Positions 36,595 through 44,844 of a stretch of DNA of 64,000 nucleotides are shown here, piece after piece. Origin of the DNA: Prauserella cavernicola. Its GTDB lineage: Bacteria; Actinomycetota; Actinomycetes; Mycobacteriales; Pseudonocardiaceae. Location: assembly GCF_016595675.1 (NCBI RefSeq), contig NZ_JAENJH010000001.1, positions 372,001-436,000 on the forward strand, written 5' to 3'. Each line of letters opens with the position of its first letter. Position 1 is the first letter of the stretch. The notes under the pieces are model-generated. The model was given only the letters and a program-made list of their open reading frames with translations. It did no database searches and had not been told where the DNA came from. A program made the position numbers and the translations under genes.

Positions 36595-37020
36595 ATGCGT
36601 TTCATGATGATCGTCAAGGCCAGCTCCGAGTCCGAGACCGGCGCGATTCCCTCCGAGCAGGATCTCAACGAGATGGGCAAGTACAACGAGGAACTGGTCA
36701 AGGCGGGCGTGCTGCTCGACGCCAACGGCCTGCTGGAGAGCGCCAGGGGTGCCCGCGTCCAGTTCACCGGCAAGAACCAGACCACCGTCGTGGACGGGCC
36801 GTTCACCGAGACCAAGGAACTGGTCGCCGGCTACTGGATCATCGACGTCAAGTCCAAGGACGAGGCCATCGAGTGGGCCCGCCGCATCCCGTTCCAGGAG
36901 GGTGAGGTCGAGGTCCGCAAGGTCGCCGAGGCCGAGGACTTCGGCGAGAGCTACACGCCGGAGATCAAGGAGGCCGAGGACAAGCTGCGCGAACAGCTCG
37001 CCGAGCGCCAGCAGTCCTGA
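36595..37020 (+). CDS. YciI-family DGPF-domain protein
   Basis: A 141-aa ferredoxin-fold-like protein of the YCII/DGPF family. The name-giving DGPF motif is at residues 67-70 (VVDGPFTETKELVAGYWIID). The C-terminal 30 residues are highly charged. DGPF proteins are nearly always encoded beside ECF42 sigma factors, as here, and are thought to act with them. A GGGAG Shine-Dalgarno precedes the ATG. The recognisable ECF42 promoter lies 50 bp upstream. Confidence 0.93.
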   Translation: MRFMMIVKASSESETGAIPSEQDLNEMGKYNEELVKAGVLLDANGLLESARGARVQFTGKNQTTVVDGPFTETKELVAGYWIIDVKSKDEAIEWARRIPFQEGEVEVRKVAEAEDFGESYTPEIKEAEDKLREQLAERQQS

Positions 37021-37072
37021 GGTTCGCCGGACCGCTTGCCGTCACGCAGCTGTCCTGCTGGGATTGGTGGTT

Positions 37073-38326
37073 GTGACGGCAGTTGCGGACACCCATCGCG
37101 CCATCGACGCCGTCTGGCGAATCGAGTCGGCCAGGCTCATCGCGGGACTGGCCAGGATGCTGCGTGATGTCGGCGCCGCCGAGGAGCTCGCGCAGGACGC
37201 GCTCGTGGCGGCACTGGAACAGTGGCCGGAGTCAGGCGTGCCGGACAATCCGGGCGCCTGGCTCATGTCCGTGGCCAAACGCAGGGCCATCGACCAGTTC
37301 CGCCGCCAGGAACGCCTCGCGCGCAAGGTGGAGGAGATCGGCAGGGACCTCGAGACACAGGAGGAGCCCGAACCCGAGCTCGACGACATCGGCGACGACC
37401 TGCTGCGCCTGGTGTTCACGTCCTGCCACCCGGTGCTCTCCACCGAGGCGCGCGTGGCGCTGACACTGCGGCTGCTCGGCGGGCTCACCACCGACGAGAT
37501 CGCGCGGGCGTTCCTCGTGTCCGAGTCCACGGTCGCCCAGCGGATCGTGCGAGCGAAGAAGACGCTCGCCACGAAGCGGGTGCCGTTCGAGGTACCGCAG
37601 GGCGCGGAGCTGGCCGGCCGGCTGTCGTCGGTGCTCGAGGTCGTCTACCTCATTTTCAACGAGGGCTACTCGGCCACCGCGGGCGGCGACTGGATGCGAC
37701 CCGAGCTGTGTGCGGAGGCGCTGCGCCTCGCGCGGGTACTGGCACAGCTGGCACCGAAGGAACCCGAGGTGCACGGCCTCGTGGCGCTGCTGGAGATCCA
37801 GGCGTCGCGCTCGCGCGCCCGCACCGGCCCCGACGGTGAGCCGGTGCTGCTGCTCGACCAGGACCGGGGCCGGTGGGACTGGCTGCTCATCCGCAGGGGG
37901 CTCACGGCGCTCGACCGTGCGTACTCGCTCACCGACTCGCTCGGCCCGTATGTGCTGCAGGCCGCGATCGTCGCGTGCCACGCACGGGCCCGGACGGCAC
38001 AGGCGACGGACTGGGCCCGCATCGCCGCGCTGTACCTCGCGCTGGGCCGGGTGACCCCGTCGCCGATCGTCGAGCTCAACCGGGCGGTGGCGGTGTCCAT
38101 GGCCGAGGGCCCCGCCGCGGGGCTCGCGCTGGTCGACCAGCTGAGGGACGTTCCCGCACTCGCGAACTACCACCTGCTGCCGAGCGTGCGCGGTGATCTG
38201 CTGGCCAAGCTCGGCAGGCACGCCGAGGCCCGCGACGAGTTCGCCGCCGCGGCCGCGCAGACGCGCAACGAACGGGAGCGACGGCTGCTGCTGGACCGCG
38301 CCGAGCGGGCCGCGGCCGCCGGTTAA
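37073..38326 (+). CDS. ECF42-group RNA polymerase sigma factor
   Basis: A 417-aa sigma factor, far longer than a normal ECF because of a C-terminal extension. Sigma region 2 is at about 10-75 (ELAQDALVAALEQWP, then WLMSVAKRRAIDQFRRQER) and region 4 at about 105-160 (GGLTTDEIARAFLVSESTVAQRI). A conserved DUF6596 region follows (about 175-275, VVYLIFNEGYSATAG), and then a TPR-like helical tail. This architecture plus the DGPF neighbour defines ECF42. No anti-sigma gene is present, so the tail probably controls activity. The last 4 bp overlap the convergent response regulator. Confidence 0.93.
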   Translation: MTAVADTHRAIDAVWRIESARLIAGLARMLRDVGAAEELAQDALVAALEQWPESGVPDNPGAWLMSVAKRRAIDQFRRQERLARKVEEIGRDLETQEEPEPELDDIGDDLLRLVFTSCHPVLSTEARVALTLRLLGGLTTDEIARAFLVSESTVAQRIVRAKKTLATKRVPFEVPQGAELAGRLSSVLEVVYLIFNEGYSATAGGDWMRPELCAEALRLARVLAQLAPKEPEVHGLVALLEIQASRSRARTGPDGEPVLLLDQDRGRWDWLLIRRGLTALDRAYSLTDSLGPYVLQAAIVACHARARTAQATDWARIAALYLALGRVTPSPIVELNRAVAVSMAEGPAAGLALVDQLRDVPALANYHLLPSVRGDLLAKLGRHAEARDEFAAAAAQTRNERERRLLLDRAERAAAAG

Positions 38327-38988
38327 CCGCTGGTTCGGTCCCGGGTGAGCTCCGCCCGCGCCGCCAGCACCGCCAGCCGGACGCGGTTGGTGCTGCCCGT
38401 CTTGCTCATCAGGCTCGCGACGTGGGTCTTCACCGTCGTGACCCCGATGTGCAGCCGCTGCGCGATCTCGCCGTTGGACAGTCCGTCGCCGACCAGCCCC
38501 AGCACGTCGCGCTCCCGGTCGGTGAGCTCGGTGAGCCGGGGCACCTGCCGGTCGCGGTCGGTCTCGCGCGCGGAGACGGCGGTGCGGACCAGCCGGTTCA
38601 GCACCTCACGGCTGAACGGCGAGTCACCCGCGGCCACCCTGCGGACCGCGTCGAGCACCTCCTCGGGGGCGGCGTCCTTGGCGAGGAAGCCGTGCGCGCC
38701 CGCGGCCAGCGCGGGGTAGAGGTGCTCGTCGTCGTCGAACGTGGTGAGCACGAGGATGCGCGTGGAGGGCCTGGCGGCGAGGATGCGCGAGGTCGCCGTG
38801 ATGCCGTCGACCCCGGGCATCCTCAGGTCCATGAGCACGACGTCGGGCAGCGTCTGCTCCACGAGCTGCGTGGCCTGGTGACCGTTGTCGGCCTCGCCGA
38901 CCACCTCGAGGTCCTCGGTGGTGCCGCACAGCATGCGCAGGCCCGCCCGCACCAGCTGCTGGTCGTCGACGAGCAGAACGCGGATCAT
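38323..38988 (-). CDS. NarL/FixJ-type response regulator
   Basis: A 221-aa two-component regulator. The receiver domain spans 1-120, with acidic pocket D8/D9, phospho-acceptor D54 (LMDLRMPG) and a conserved Lys (LAKDAAPEE). A LuxR-type HTH is at about 150-212 (LTDRERDVLGLVGDGLSNGEIAQ). It is the second gene of an operon with its histidine kinase, whose stop overlaps this ATG by 4 bp (ATGA). The regulated genes are unknown. Confidence 0.95.
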   Translation of the reverse strand: MIRVLLVDDQQLVRAGLRMLCGTTEDLEVVGEADNGHQATQLVEQTLPDVVLMDLRMPGVDGITATSRILAARPSTRILVLTTFDDDEHLYPALAAGAHGFLAKDAAPEEVLDAVRRVAAGDSPFSREVLNRLVRTAVSARETDRDRQVPRLTELTDRERDVLGLVGDGLSNGEIAQRLHIGVTTVKTHVASLMSKTGSTNRVRLAVLAARAELTRDRTSG

Positions 38989-40145
38989 CGCACCGTCCCG
39001 GTCGCGCCGGTGGGCACCGCGACCGTCAGCTCCCAGCCGGGAGGCTCCGCGCCGGCGCGCATGCTGCCGCCCAGCAGCTCCACGCGCTCGCGGATGCCGA
39101 CGAGCCCGTGCCCGGAGCCGTCGTGCTGCTCGGGACGGGTGTCGCCACCGTCGTCGCGCACCTCCACCCGCACCTCGTCGCCCAGCGTGCGGACACGCAA
39201 ACTCGCCCGGGTACCGGTTCCGGCGTGCTTGATCACGTTCGTCAGGCCCTCTTGCACCACTCGCAGGATCGCGAGCCTCCGCATGGCGTCGAGCGCGGAG
39301 ACCGCGGGATCGATCTCGGCGTCCAGTATCAGGCCCGTCCCTCTGGCGCGTTCGACCGCCGCGGCGAGCGCGCCCGTCAGGCCCTCGGGTTCGGCGAGCG
39401 CCGCCCCGGCCTCGTCGGTGACGCTCGCCGGGTCGCGCAGCGTCGTCACCAGGCGTCGCAGGTCGGTCAACGCGGTGCGGGAGGTGGTGTGCACGTCGGT
39501 GAGCGCGTGGGCGACCTCGGGTTCCCGGTCACCCAACGCGACCCTGGCGCCGCCGACCCGCATCGCGACCGAGGCCAGGTAGTGGGCCACCAGGTCGTGC
39601 AGCTCCCGCGCGATCGCGGTGCGCTCGGCCGCGCGCGCCTCGACCACGGCGTCGCGGCGCGCCCGCTCGGCGTGCATCGCCACCTGCAGCACGGAACGGA
39701 TGTACACGCCGAGCAGCACCGGCGCCAGGGTCATGAGCGCGATCGTCGGCGGTGTCAGCAGCGGGTCGAAGCCCGGCACCGACACGGCGACCTGTGCCGC
39801 CACGTATCCCGCGGCGCCGACCCAGCACGGCCACCCGATCCGGCGCATCATCAGCTCGCCGACGGCCAGAGCCGCGAGCGCGAACAGCAGCGCGGCGGCG
39901 ACGCCGGCGGGCAGCACCCGGGTCGCCAGCACGAGGAGCGTGGACTGGACGAGGGTGACCGCGAACGGGTACCTTCCGCCCGCGATGGTGACTGACGCCG
40001 AGGTCAGTCCCAGGACCCAGTCCGCGACGCTGGGTTCGAGAGGGCGGGAGTACACGGCGAGGTAGCCTGCGGCGCAGACGAGCGGCAGGAACCGGACCGG
40101 CGCCCAGACCAGGGTGGGGAACCGCCGCAGAAATCGCGACAACAC
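38985..40145 (-). CDS. Sensor histidine kinase, HisKA_3 type
   Basis: A 386-aa membrane kinase. Roughly five or six hydrophobic segments fill residues 15-155. A dimerisation/phosphotransfer motif follows with the phosphorylated His at about 183 (IARELHDLVAHYLASVAMRV). The C-terminal HATPase_c domain contains VVQEGLTNVIKHAG and GHGLVGIRERVELLGG. The GTG at 40145 is chosen because a TAGGGT -10 box ends 7 nt upstream (leaderless). It pairs with the NarL-type regulator encoded downstream. No extracytoplasmic sensor domain is apparent, so the signal may be in the membrane. Confidence 0.93.
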   Translation of the reverse strand: MLSRFLRRFPTLVWAPVRFLPLVCAAGYLAVYSRPLEPSVADWVLGLTSASVTIAGGRYPFAVTLVQSTLLVLATRVLPAGVAAALLFALAALAVGELMMRRIGWPCWVGAAGYVAAQVAVSVPGFDPLLTPPTIALMTLAPVLLGVYIRSVLQVAMHAERARRDAVVEARAAERTAIARELHDLVAHYLASVAMRVGGARVALGDREPEVAHALTDVHTTSRTALTDLRRLVTTLRDPASVTDEAGAALAEPEGLTGALAAAVERARGTGLILDAEIDPAVSALDAMRRLAILRVVQEGLTNVIKHAGTGTRASLRVRTLGDEVRVEVRDDGGDTRPEQHDGSGHGLVGIRERVELLGGSMRAGAEPPGWELTVAVPTGATGTVR

Positions 40146-40275
40146 CGAACGGACCCTAGGGAAGGTCCAGGAGTGGCACCTCCTACCGCGGGAGGAAACG
40201 AGCTCGTACTTTCGGCTGCGAGAACGGACCACGCAGCCGAGGGAAAGGCCGCCGCTCACTGCGACCGTGGAGATC

Positions 40276-40896
40276 ATGACCAGCACGAGATCCTGGCGGG
40301 GCCTGTCGCTCTTCCTTTCGTCGGCGGTGCGCAACCCACAGCTCGTCGGCGCTGTCGCGCCCAGCTCCCGGGACCTCGGAGAGCAGCTGACGACGATCGT
40401 GCCCCGGTACGGCAGCCCGGTGGTGGTGGAGCTGGGGCCCGGAACCGGTGCTGTCAGCCGGGTCATCGACCGGCGCCTGCACGGCAACGGCACCCACCTG
40501 GCGGTGGAGATCAACCCGCAGATGGCCGAGCACCTGCGCGCCAGCCACCCGTTCATGTCGGTGGTGTGCGGCGACGCGGCCCAGCTGGACTCCCTGCTCG
40601 CCGAGGCGGGCGAACCGCGGGTGCACGCCGTGGTCAGCGGCCTGCCGTGGTCGCTGTTCGACGAGGAGCTCCAGCGGGCCGTGCTGTCCCAGGTGTGCGG
40701 TGCGCTGACTCCCGACGGCGGCTTCTCGACCTTCGCCTACCGGCATGCCGCCCGGCTCTCCGGCGCCCGGCGTTTCCGGGCGCTGCTGGACGAGTTCTTC
40801 GACGAGGTGATCGTCACCCGCACCGTGTGGCGCAACCTGCCCCCGGCGCTGGTCTACGTGTGCCGCAGGCCCATCGCGCACAGCGACGATGCCTGA
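40276..40896 (+). CDS. SAM-dependent methyltransferase (phospholipid N-methyltransferase/rRNA-dimethylase-like)
   Basis: A 206-aa class I methyltransferase. The SAM motif VVVELGPGTGAVS is at about 49-61, and an acidic residue at the end of strand 2 (LAVEINPQM) is present. Motif IV reads VVSGLPWSLF, like PmtA-type phospholipid N-methyltransferases. The ATG at 40276 is used, and the open frame upstream has no homology. Its stop overlaps the next gene by 8 bp. The membrane context downstream is consistent with a lipid substrate, but this is inference. Confidence 0.87.
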   Translation: MTSTRSWRGLSLFLSSAVRNPQLVGAVAPSSRDLGEQLTTIVPRYGSPVVVELGPGTGAVSRVIDRRLHGNGTHLAVEINPQMAEHLRASHPFMSVVCGDAAQLDSLLAEAGEPRVHAVVSGLPWSLFDEELQRAVLSQVCGALTPDGGFSTFAYRHAARLSGARRFRALLDEFFDEVIVTRTVWRNLPPALVYVCRRPIAHSDDA

Positions 40897-41692
40897 CCCA
40901 CTGCCGTGGCTCGCGGGGCTGCCGCAGCCGTTGCTGCTGGTCGTGGCCGCCCTGGTGATCGTCGCCGAGGCCGGACTGCTCGTCGGCGTGGTGCTGCCCG
41001 GCGCGAGCGCCGTCATCGGAGTCGGAGTGCTGGCCAGGGAAGGGCTCGCCGAGCCCGCTCTGGCGGCGGGCATCGTCGCCGCGGCGGCGGTGGCCGGAAC
41101 CCAGTTCGCGTACCTGCGCGGCAGGCAGGGCGCGCTGCCCACCCCGCGCAGGCTGCATGGTCCTCGTGCCAGGGCGATCCGGTTGCTCGAGCGCAGCGGG
41201 CCTGCGGCCGTGGCCGTGGCGCAGTGGTTCGCCGTGCTGCGCACGATCACGCCGAGGCTGGCCGGCTACGGCGGAGTGGGCTACCGGCGCTTCGCCGTGG
41301 TGAGCGTGCCCGTGTCGGCTCTGTGGGGCGCGACGCTGACCACCCTCGGCTACGCCATGGCCTCGGCGTACGAGTCGCTGGCCCGGTGGTTCGGACTGGG
41401 TGCGGTGGCCGTACTCGCCGGTCTCGTACTGGCGGCGTTCGTCGTGCGCAGGGTGTGGTCGCGGCGTCGCTCGGCCGTCTCAGCCGTCGATGAGAACCTG
41501 CAGGCCGGGGGCGTAGCGCTCGGCGATCCACTCGGGATCAGCGGTGGCGGCGAGCCCGTCCTGGTCCACGGCCATGACGGCGCCGAGGCCGAGCAGGTGC
41601 GCGACGATCAGCTCGGCTCGCAGTCCGGTGTCGGCGCCCGCGAGCCGGTGCTCGACCCGTCGCGTCACCTGGTCACGGAACCGCTCGCGTAG
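40889..41692 (+). CDS. DedA-like membrane protein with long antisense-overlapping tail
   Basis: A 267-aa reading frame. Residues 1-195 form a DedA/VTT-like protein with hydrophobic helices, a VVLPGASAVIGVGVLAREG entrant-loop motif and an APRLAGYGGV-like second motif. Such proteins are lipid flippases in other bacteria. The last 70 residues (after RRVWSRRRSAVSAV) have no similarity to the family and are the exact antisense of the tetR gene, giving a 213-bp overlap. The natural stop seems to have been lost. It is coupled to the methyltransferase gene. Confidence 0.75.
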   Translation: MPDPLPWLAGLPQPLLLVVAALVIVAEAGLLVGVVLPGASAVIGVGVLAREGLAEPALAAGIVAAAAVAGTQFAYLRGRQGALPTPRRLHGPRARAIRLLERSGPAAVAVAQWFAVLRTITPRLAGYGGVGYRRFAVVSVPVSALWGATLTTLGYAMASAYESLARWFGLGAVAVLAGLVLAAFVVRRVWSRRRSAVSAVDENLQAGGVALGDPLGISGGGEPVLVHGHDGAEAEQVRDDQLGSQSGVGAREPVLDPSRHLVTEPLA

Positions 41693-42022
41693 CAGCGCCC
41701 GTTCGTCGCCACTGCCCGCGGCGAACACGACGCGCACCAGCAGGTCGCTGCCCTGCTCGCGGCGATATCGCAGCAGGGTGAGCACGAGATGCCTGCCGAG
41801 TACCGCGTTCGGCACGGCGAGCAGTGCGTCCGCCGCGCCGGTGAAGTCGGCGACGGTGTCGAACAGGCCCTCCTTGCTGCCGAAGTGCTTGACGATGAGC
41901 GAAGCGCTGATCCCGGCCTCGGCGGCGATGTCGCGCAGGGTCACCGCCGCATAGGGCTGGCGGGCGAACGCCTTGCGGGCCGCGCGGAGGATGGCGCCGC
42001 GGCCCGAGTCCGCGCCGGTCAT
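41480..42022 (-). CDS. TetR/AcrR family regulator
   Basis: A 180-aa repressor. The N-terminal HTH (VTLRDIAAEAGISASLIVKHFGSKEGLFD) is at about 28-58. The C-terminal domain is of the TetR_C type common in actinomycete efflux regulators. The ATG at 42022 (MTGADSGRG) is favoured over an upstream in-frame start at 42058. It is divergent from the Cmx-like efflux pump at 42381, which may be its target, and its 3' half is overlapped by the DedA-like frame. Confidence 0.88.
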   Translation of the reverse strand: MTGADSGRGAILRAARKAFARQPYAAVTLRDIAAEAGISASLIVKHFGSKEGLFDTVADFTGAADALLAVPNAVLGRHLVLTLLRYRREQGSDLLVRVVFAAGSGDERALLRERFRDQVTRRVEHRLAGADTGLRAELIVAHLLGLGAVMAVDQDGLAATADPEWIAERYAPGLQVLIDG

Positions 42023-42125
42023 CGCGCCTGTCCCGGCGAAAGCGGGAGGCCGGGGCACTCGTCGGCGGCGGCTGCGGTCTCCGTCACCGGCACAGCATGC
42101 CCGATCGGCTCCGGCGCATATCCGG

Positions 42126-42155
42126 TGGACGGGGTTGCGGCGCCGCTGCTAGCGT
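42126..42155 (+). promoter_or_regulatory. Putative promoter of the efflux gene leader
   Basis: TGGACG (42126-42131) and TAGCGT (42150-42155) are 18 nt apart. This predicts a transcript start near 42162 and a leader of about 220 nt before the efflux gene start at 42381, long for a genome with many leaderless genes. Confidence 0.35.
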
Positions 42156-42190
42156 GCGCCGCGTGTCCAGCCCTGAGGCGTCCAGACTCT

Positions 42191-42213
42191 AGCCACCGGT
42201 GCGCCCGGTGGCT
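42191..42213 (+). promoter_or_regulatory. Leader hairpin upstream of efflux gene
   Basis: A perfect 9-bp stem AGCCACCGG/CCGGTGGCT with a TGCGC loop lies in the leader. A second stem, CGGCAGC (42314-42320) with GCTGCCG (42334-42340), overlaps an alternative pairing CGCGG/CCGCG (42312-42325). Mutually exclusive stems are the layout expected for ribosome-mediated attenuation. No T-tract follows the first hairpin. Confidence 0.4.
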
Positions 42214-42219
42214 CCCCAT

Positions 42220-42258
42220 GTGCCCGCGTTGACCTTTCGCGCCCTGCTGTGGCGCTGA
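42220..42258 (+). CDS. Candidate 12-codon leader peptide
   Basis: A GTG-initiated short frame encodes VPALTFRALLWR and then stops. It lies between the first leader hairpin and the efflux gene and contains an internal GCGCC/GGCGC stem. Inducible resistance genes for ribosome-targeting drugs are often controlled by such peptides. No Shine-Dalgarno is evident, so the call is tentative. Confidence 0.25.
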   Translation: MPALTFRALLWR

Positions 42259-42380
42259 CCTCGACGTCCGCGAGCACCGGGAACACACCGCATCGGACAC
42301 GTTTCCCTCACCGCGGCAGCCCGCGTTCCTAGCGCTGCCGTGCTCTTGTCGAACCCTCGATGTGGTTGCGGAGTCTTGCT

Positions 42381-43535
42381 GTGCCTGTTGTCATCCACCT
42401 GCTCGGACTGGCGGTGTTCGCCCAGGCGACGTCCGAGTTCATGCTGTCCGGCCTGCTGCCGGACCTCGCCCGGAACCTCGGGGTCTCGGTGCCCGCCGCG
42501 GGAGCGCTGACGTCGGTGTTCGCCGTCGGCATGGTCGTCGGCGCGCCGCTGATGGCGATCTTGAGCCTGCGCTGGTCGCGTCGGCGCGCGCTGTTGACGT
42601 TCCTGCTCGCGTTCCTCGCGGTACACGTCGTCGGCGCGTTGACCACCAGTTTCGAGGTGCTGCTGGCCACGCGGGTGGCCGGTGCGCTGGCCAACGCCGG
42701 GTTCCTCGCGGTGGCGCTGGCGACCGCGACGAGCCTGGTCGAGCCCACCGCCAAGGGCAGGGCGACCTCGGTGCTGCTCGGCGGCGTGACCGTCGCGTGC
42801 GTGGCCGGGGTGCCCGCCGGGGCGCTGCTCGGCCAGCTGTGGGGCTGGCGGGCGGCGTTCTGGGCGGTGACGCTCGCGTCGGTGCCCGCGGTGGTCGCGA
42901 TCCTGCGCTGGGTGCCCGAGCGTGCCGGTGCCACCGGACCGACCAGCGCCTGTCGGGAGCTGCGGGCACTGCGCGGCCCGCGGTTGCTGGTGACGTTGGC
43001 GCTCGGAGCGCTGGTCAACGGCGCGACGTTCTGCACGTTCACCTACCTGGCCCCGCTGGTCACCGAGGTCGGTGGCTTCGCACCGGCGTGGGTGCCGGTG
43101 CTGTTGGCGCTGTTCGGCGTCGGATCGTTCGCCGGGGTCACGCTCGCCGGGCGGCTGTCCGACACGCACCCCCTGCCGATGCTCTTGGTGGGCGGTGTCG
43201 CGCTGGCGCTCGGCTGGGTCGCGTTCGCCCTCCTCGCGGGCAACGCGGTGGCGACGCTGGTGCTTGTTGTGGTGCAGGGGACGTTGTCGTTCGCGGTCGG
43301 CTCGACGCTGATCGCCCGGGTGCTCTACGCCGCGCCTGACGCGCCGCTCCTGGGCGGCGGGTTCGCGACGGCGGCGTTCAATGTCGGCGCCGCGGCCGGA
43401 CCGTGGCTCGGCGGGCTCGTGATCGGCGCGGGGTTCGGATACCGGGCACCGCTCTGGGTGAGCGCGGCGCTGGTGACGGCGGCGCTGGTGTGCGGAGCTC
43501 TCGCGTCAAGCCTCCGCACCCGCGAAGCGGTGTAA
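42381..43535 (+). CDS. MFS efflux transporter, Cmx/Cml chloramphenicol-resistance family
   Basis: A 384-aa, 12-helix major facilitator transporter. Blocks such as VFAQATSEFMLSGLLPDLA, GALANAGFLAVALA, GRATSVLLGGVT and VNGATFCTFTYLAPLVTEV closely match my recollection of the Streptomyces lividans Cml pump (392 aa), so drug efflux, probably chloramphenicol, is likely. The GTG at 42381 has GGAG 9 nt upstream and gives the family N-terminus. The ATG at 42360 would add seven unrelated residues. It is divergent from a TetR gene and has a long structured leader. Confidence 0.9.
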   Translation: MPVVIHLLGLAVFAQATSEFMLSGLLPDLARNLGVSVPAAGALTSVFAVGMVVGAPLMAILSLRWSRRRALLTFLLAFLAVHVVGALTTSFEVLLATRVAGALANAGFLAVALATATSLVEPTAKGRATSVLLGGVTVACVAGVPAGALLGQLWGWRAAFWAVTLASVPAVVAILRWVPERAGATGPTSACRELRALRGPRLLVTLALGALVNGATFCTFTYLAPLVTEVGGFAPAWVPVLLALFGVGSFAGVTLAGRLSDTHPLPMLLVGGVALALGWVAFALLAGNAVATLVLVVVQGTLSFAVGSTLIARVLYAAPDAPLLGGGFATAAFNVGAAAGPWLGGLVIGAGFGYRAPLWVSAALVTAALVCGALASSLRTREAV

Positions 43536-43542
43536 CCCAGAT

Positions 43543-43595
43543 GCGGTGAAGGGCACCTTGAGTGCATTGAACGCACTCAAGGTGCCCTTCACCGC
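43543..43595. repeat. 53-bp perfect hairpin repeat, copy 2 (inverted)
   Basis: Again 23-bp perfect arms and a 7-nt loop. Read on the minus strand the loop is GTTCAAT, identical to copy 1 at 8943-8995. The outer 17 stem bp are identical. Three inner bp differ (GAG/CTC instead of CCG/CGG), always on both sides, so pairing is kept. It lies 7 bp after the stop of the efflux gene. Confidence 0.9.
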
Positions 43596-43650
43596 AGTTC
43601 GCTGCTCGGGGAGGGGCTGGCGCGCGGGCTCGGGGGCTCATCTGTCGGGT

Positions 43651-43680
43651 GCTCCGTGATAAGGGGCATTATCACGGAGC
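43651..43680. repeat. Second, unrelated hairpin (12-bp stem)
   Basis: GCTCCGTGATAA and TTATCACGGAGC pair perfectly around a GGGGCA loop, followed by CTGTTTCT. The AT-rich inner part is unusual for this genome. It may terminate transcripts coming from the efflux gene, or be one copy of a dispersed repeat. Only one copy is in the window. Confidence 0.7.
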
Positions 43681-43751
43681 CTGTTTCTCAGGTAGTTTCA
43701 CTGATTCGCGTGTCGTGTTACGAGTTTTAGTAACGCGTGCGCGAAACTAGC

Positions 43752-44825
43752 GTGGTGACAAATGACCTGGTCAGTGACGTGGACGCCGACAACGACGCGC
43801 TCGCGGAAGTGCTGTGCGCGCTCGAGGGATGCGACAACCCGTTGCCTCCGCCCGCGGTGGACGAGAACGGCAGGCGCAAGGGCGGGCGACCCTCGTCGTA
43901 CTGCTGCAAGGCCCACGCCGACGCGGCGTCGCGACAACGGCGCGCGGCACAGACGGCCGCCGTGCTCGACCCGCTCGCGGAGCTGCGGCAGGCAGCCGAG
44001 CTGTTCGGCCCCGTGGCCGCGCCGGTGCTGGACGCCGTGCGGGAGATGACCACCCGCCTCGACGCCGCCGAGCAGGGCGCGATCGCGCAGGTGCAGCGCG
44101 CCGAGGAGCAGGCCGCCGCCGCGCGCACCGAGGCGGAGGAGGCGCTCCGGCGCGCCGAGCAGGCCGAACGGGCCCGGGACCGCGCGCTCGCCCAGTCCCG
44201 TGACGACCGGGCCGCGCGCACCGACGCCGAGAAAGCAGCCAGGCGCGCCGCCGACGAAGCAGAGCAGGTCCAGCGCGACGCGTGGGCCAGGATCGCCCAG
44301 CACGAACGCGCCAGGGGAGCCGCCGAGTCCGCCGCCACGGCCAGCGCGCAGGCCACCGACGAGCTGGCGGTCCAGCTGCGCACCACGCGCCAGCACCTCG
44401 ACGAGGCGAGGGAGAGCCGCGCCGCCCTCGCCGGCGACCTGCAGCTCGCCCGCGACGAACTGCGTGACCTCGCCGGCGCGCACACGCTGGCCACGGAACG
44501 CCTCGACGCGGCGTCCGCGCGCGTGACCGCCGCGGAGACCTCGCTGGAGCACGCCCGACGGGACCTGGCGGACGCCCGCGACGGCGCGGCCGCGCTCCGG
44601 ACCGACCTGGACGGGACCCGCGACGCGCTCGCCGAGCAGCGTGCGGCCACCGAACGCGCGACCGCCGGGGCACAGGCGGTGGAGCAGTCGCGCGCCGCGG
44701 CCGAGGCCCGGCTGGTGGAACTGCGTGACGAGCTCGCCCGGGCCCACGCGCAGATGGATCTGCTGCTGGCCGCGCGCACGGCACCCGAGTCACAACCGGA
44801 GCCGGAGTCGCCCACGGAGACGTGA
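43752..44825 (+). CDS. Zinc-finger plus long coiled-coil protein
   Basis: A 357-aa protein of unknown function. The N-terminus carries CALEGC, a GRRKGGRPSSYCCKAH segment and then ASRQRR, a probable C2-CH zinc finger with a basic tail. Residues about 90-340 form an almost uninterrupted Ala/Arg/Glu-rich coiled coil of the kind often mislabelled as chromosome segregation ATPase or KfrA-like. No ATPase motif is present. The start is uncertain (GTG 43737, 43752 or 43755). An inverted repeat GTTAC-N8-GTAAC precedes it. The protein shares its architecture with the gene at 59680-60060. Confidence 0.75.
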   Translation: MVTNDLVSDVDADNDALAEVLCALEGCDNPLPPPAVDENGRRKGGRPSSYCCKAHADAASRQRRAAQTAAVLDPLAELRQAAELFGPVAAPVLDAVREMTTRLDAAEQGAIAQVQRAEEQAAAARTEAEEALRRAEQAERARDRALAQSRDDRAARTDAEKAARRAADEAEQVQRDAWARIAQHERARGAAESAATASAQATDELAVQLRTTRQHLDEARESRAALAGDLQLARDELRDLAGAHTLATERLDAASARVTAAETSLEHARRDLADARDGAAALRTDLDGTRDALAEQRAATERATAGAQAVEQSRAAAEARLVELRDELARAHAQMDLLLAARTAPESQPEPESPTET

Positions 44826-44844
44826 CGCTCCTCTGTCACTTGCC

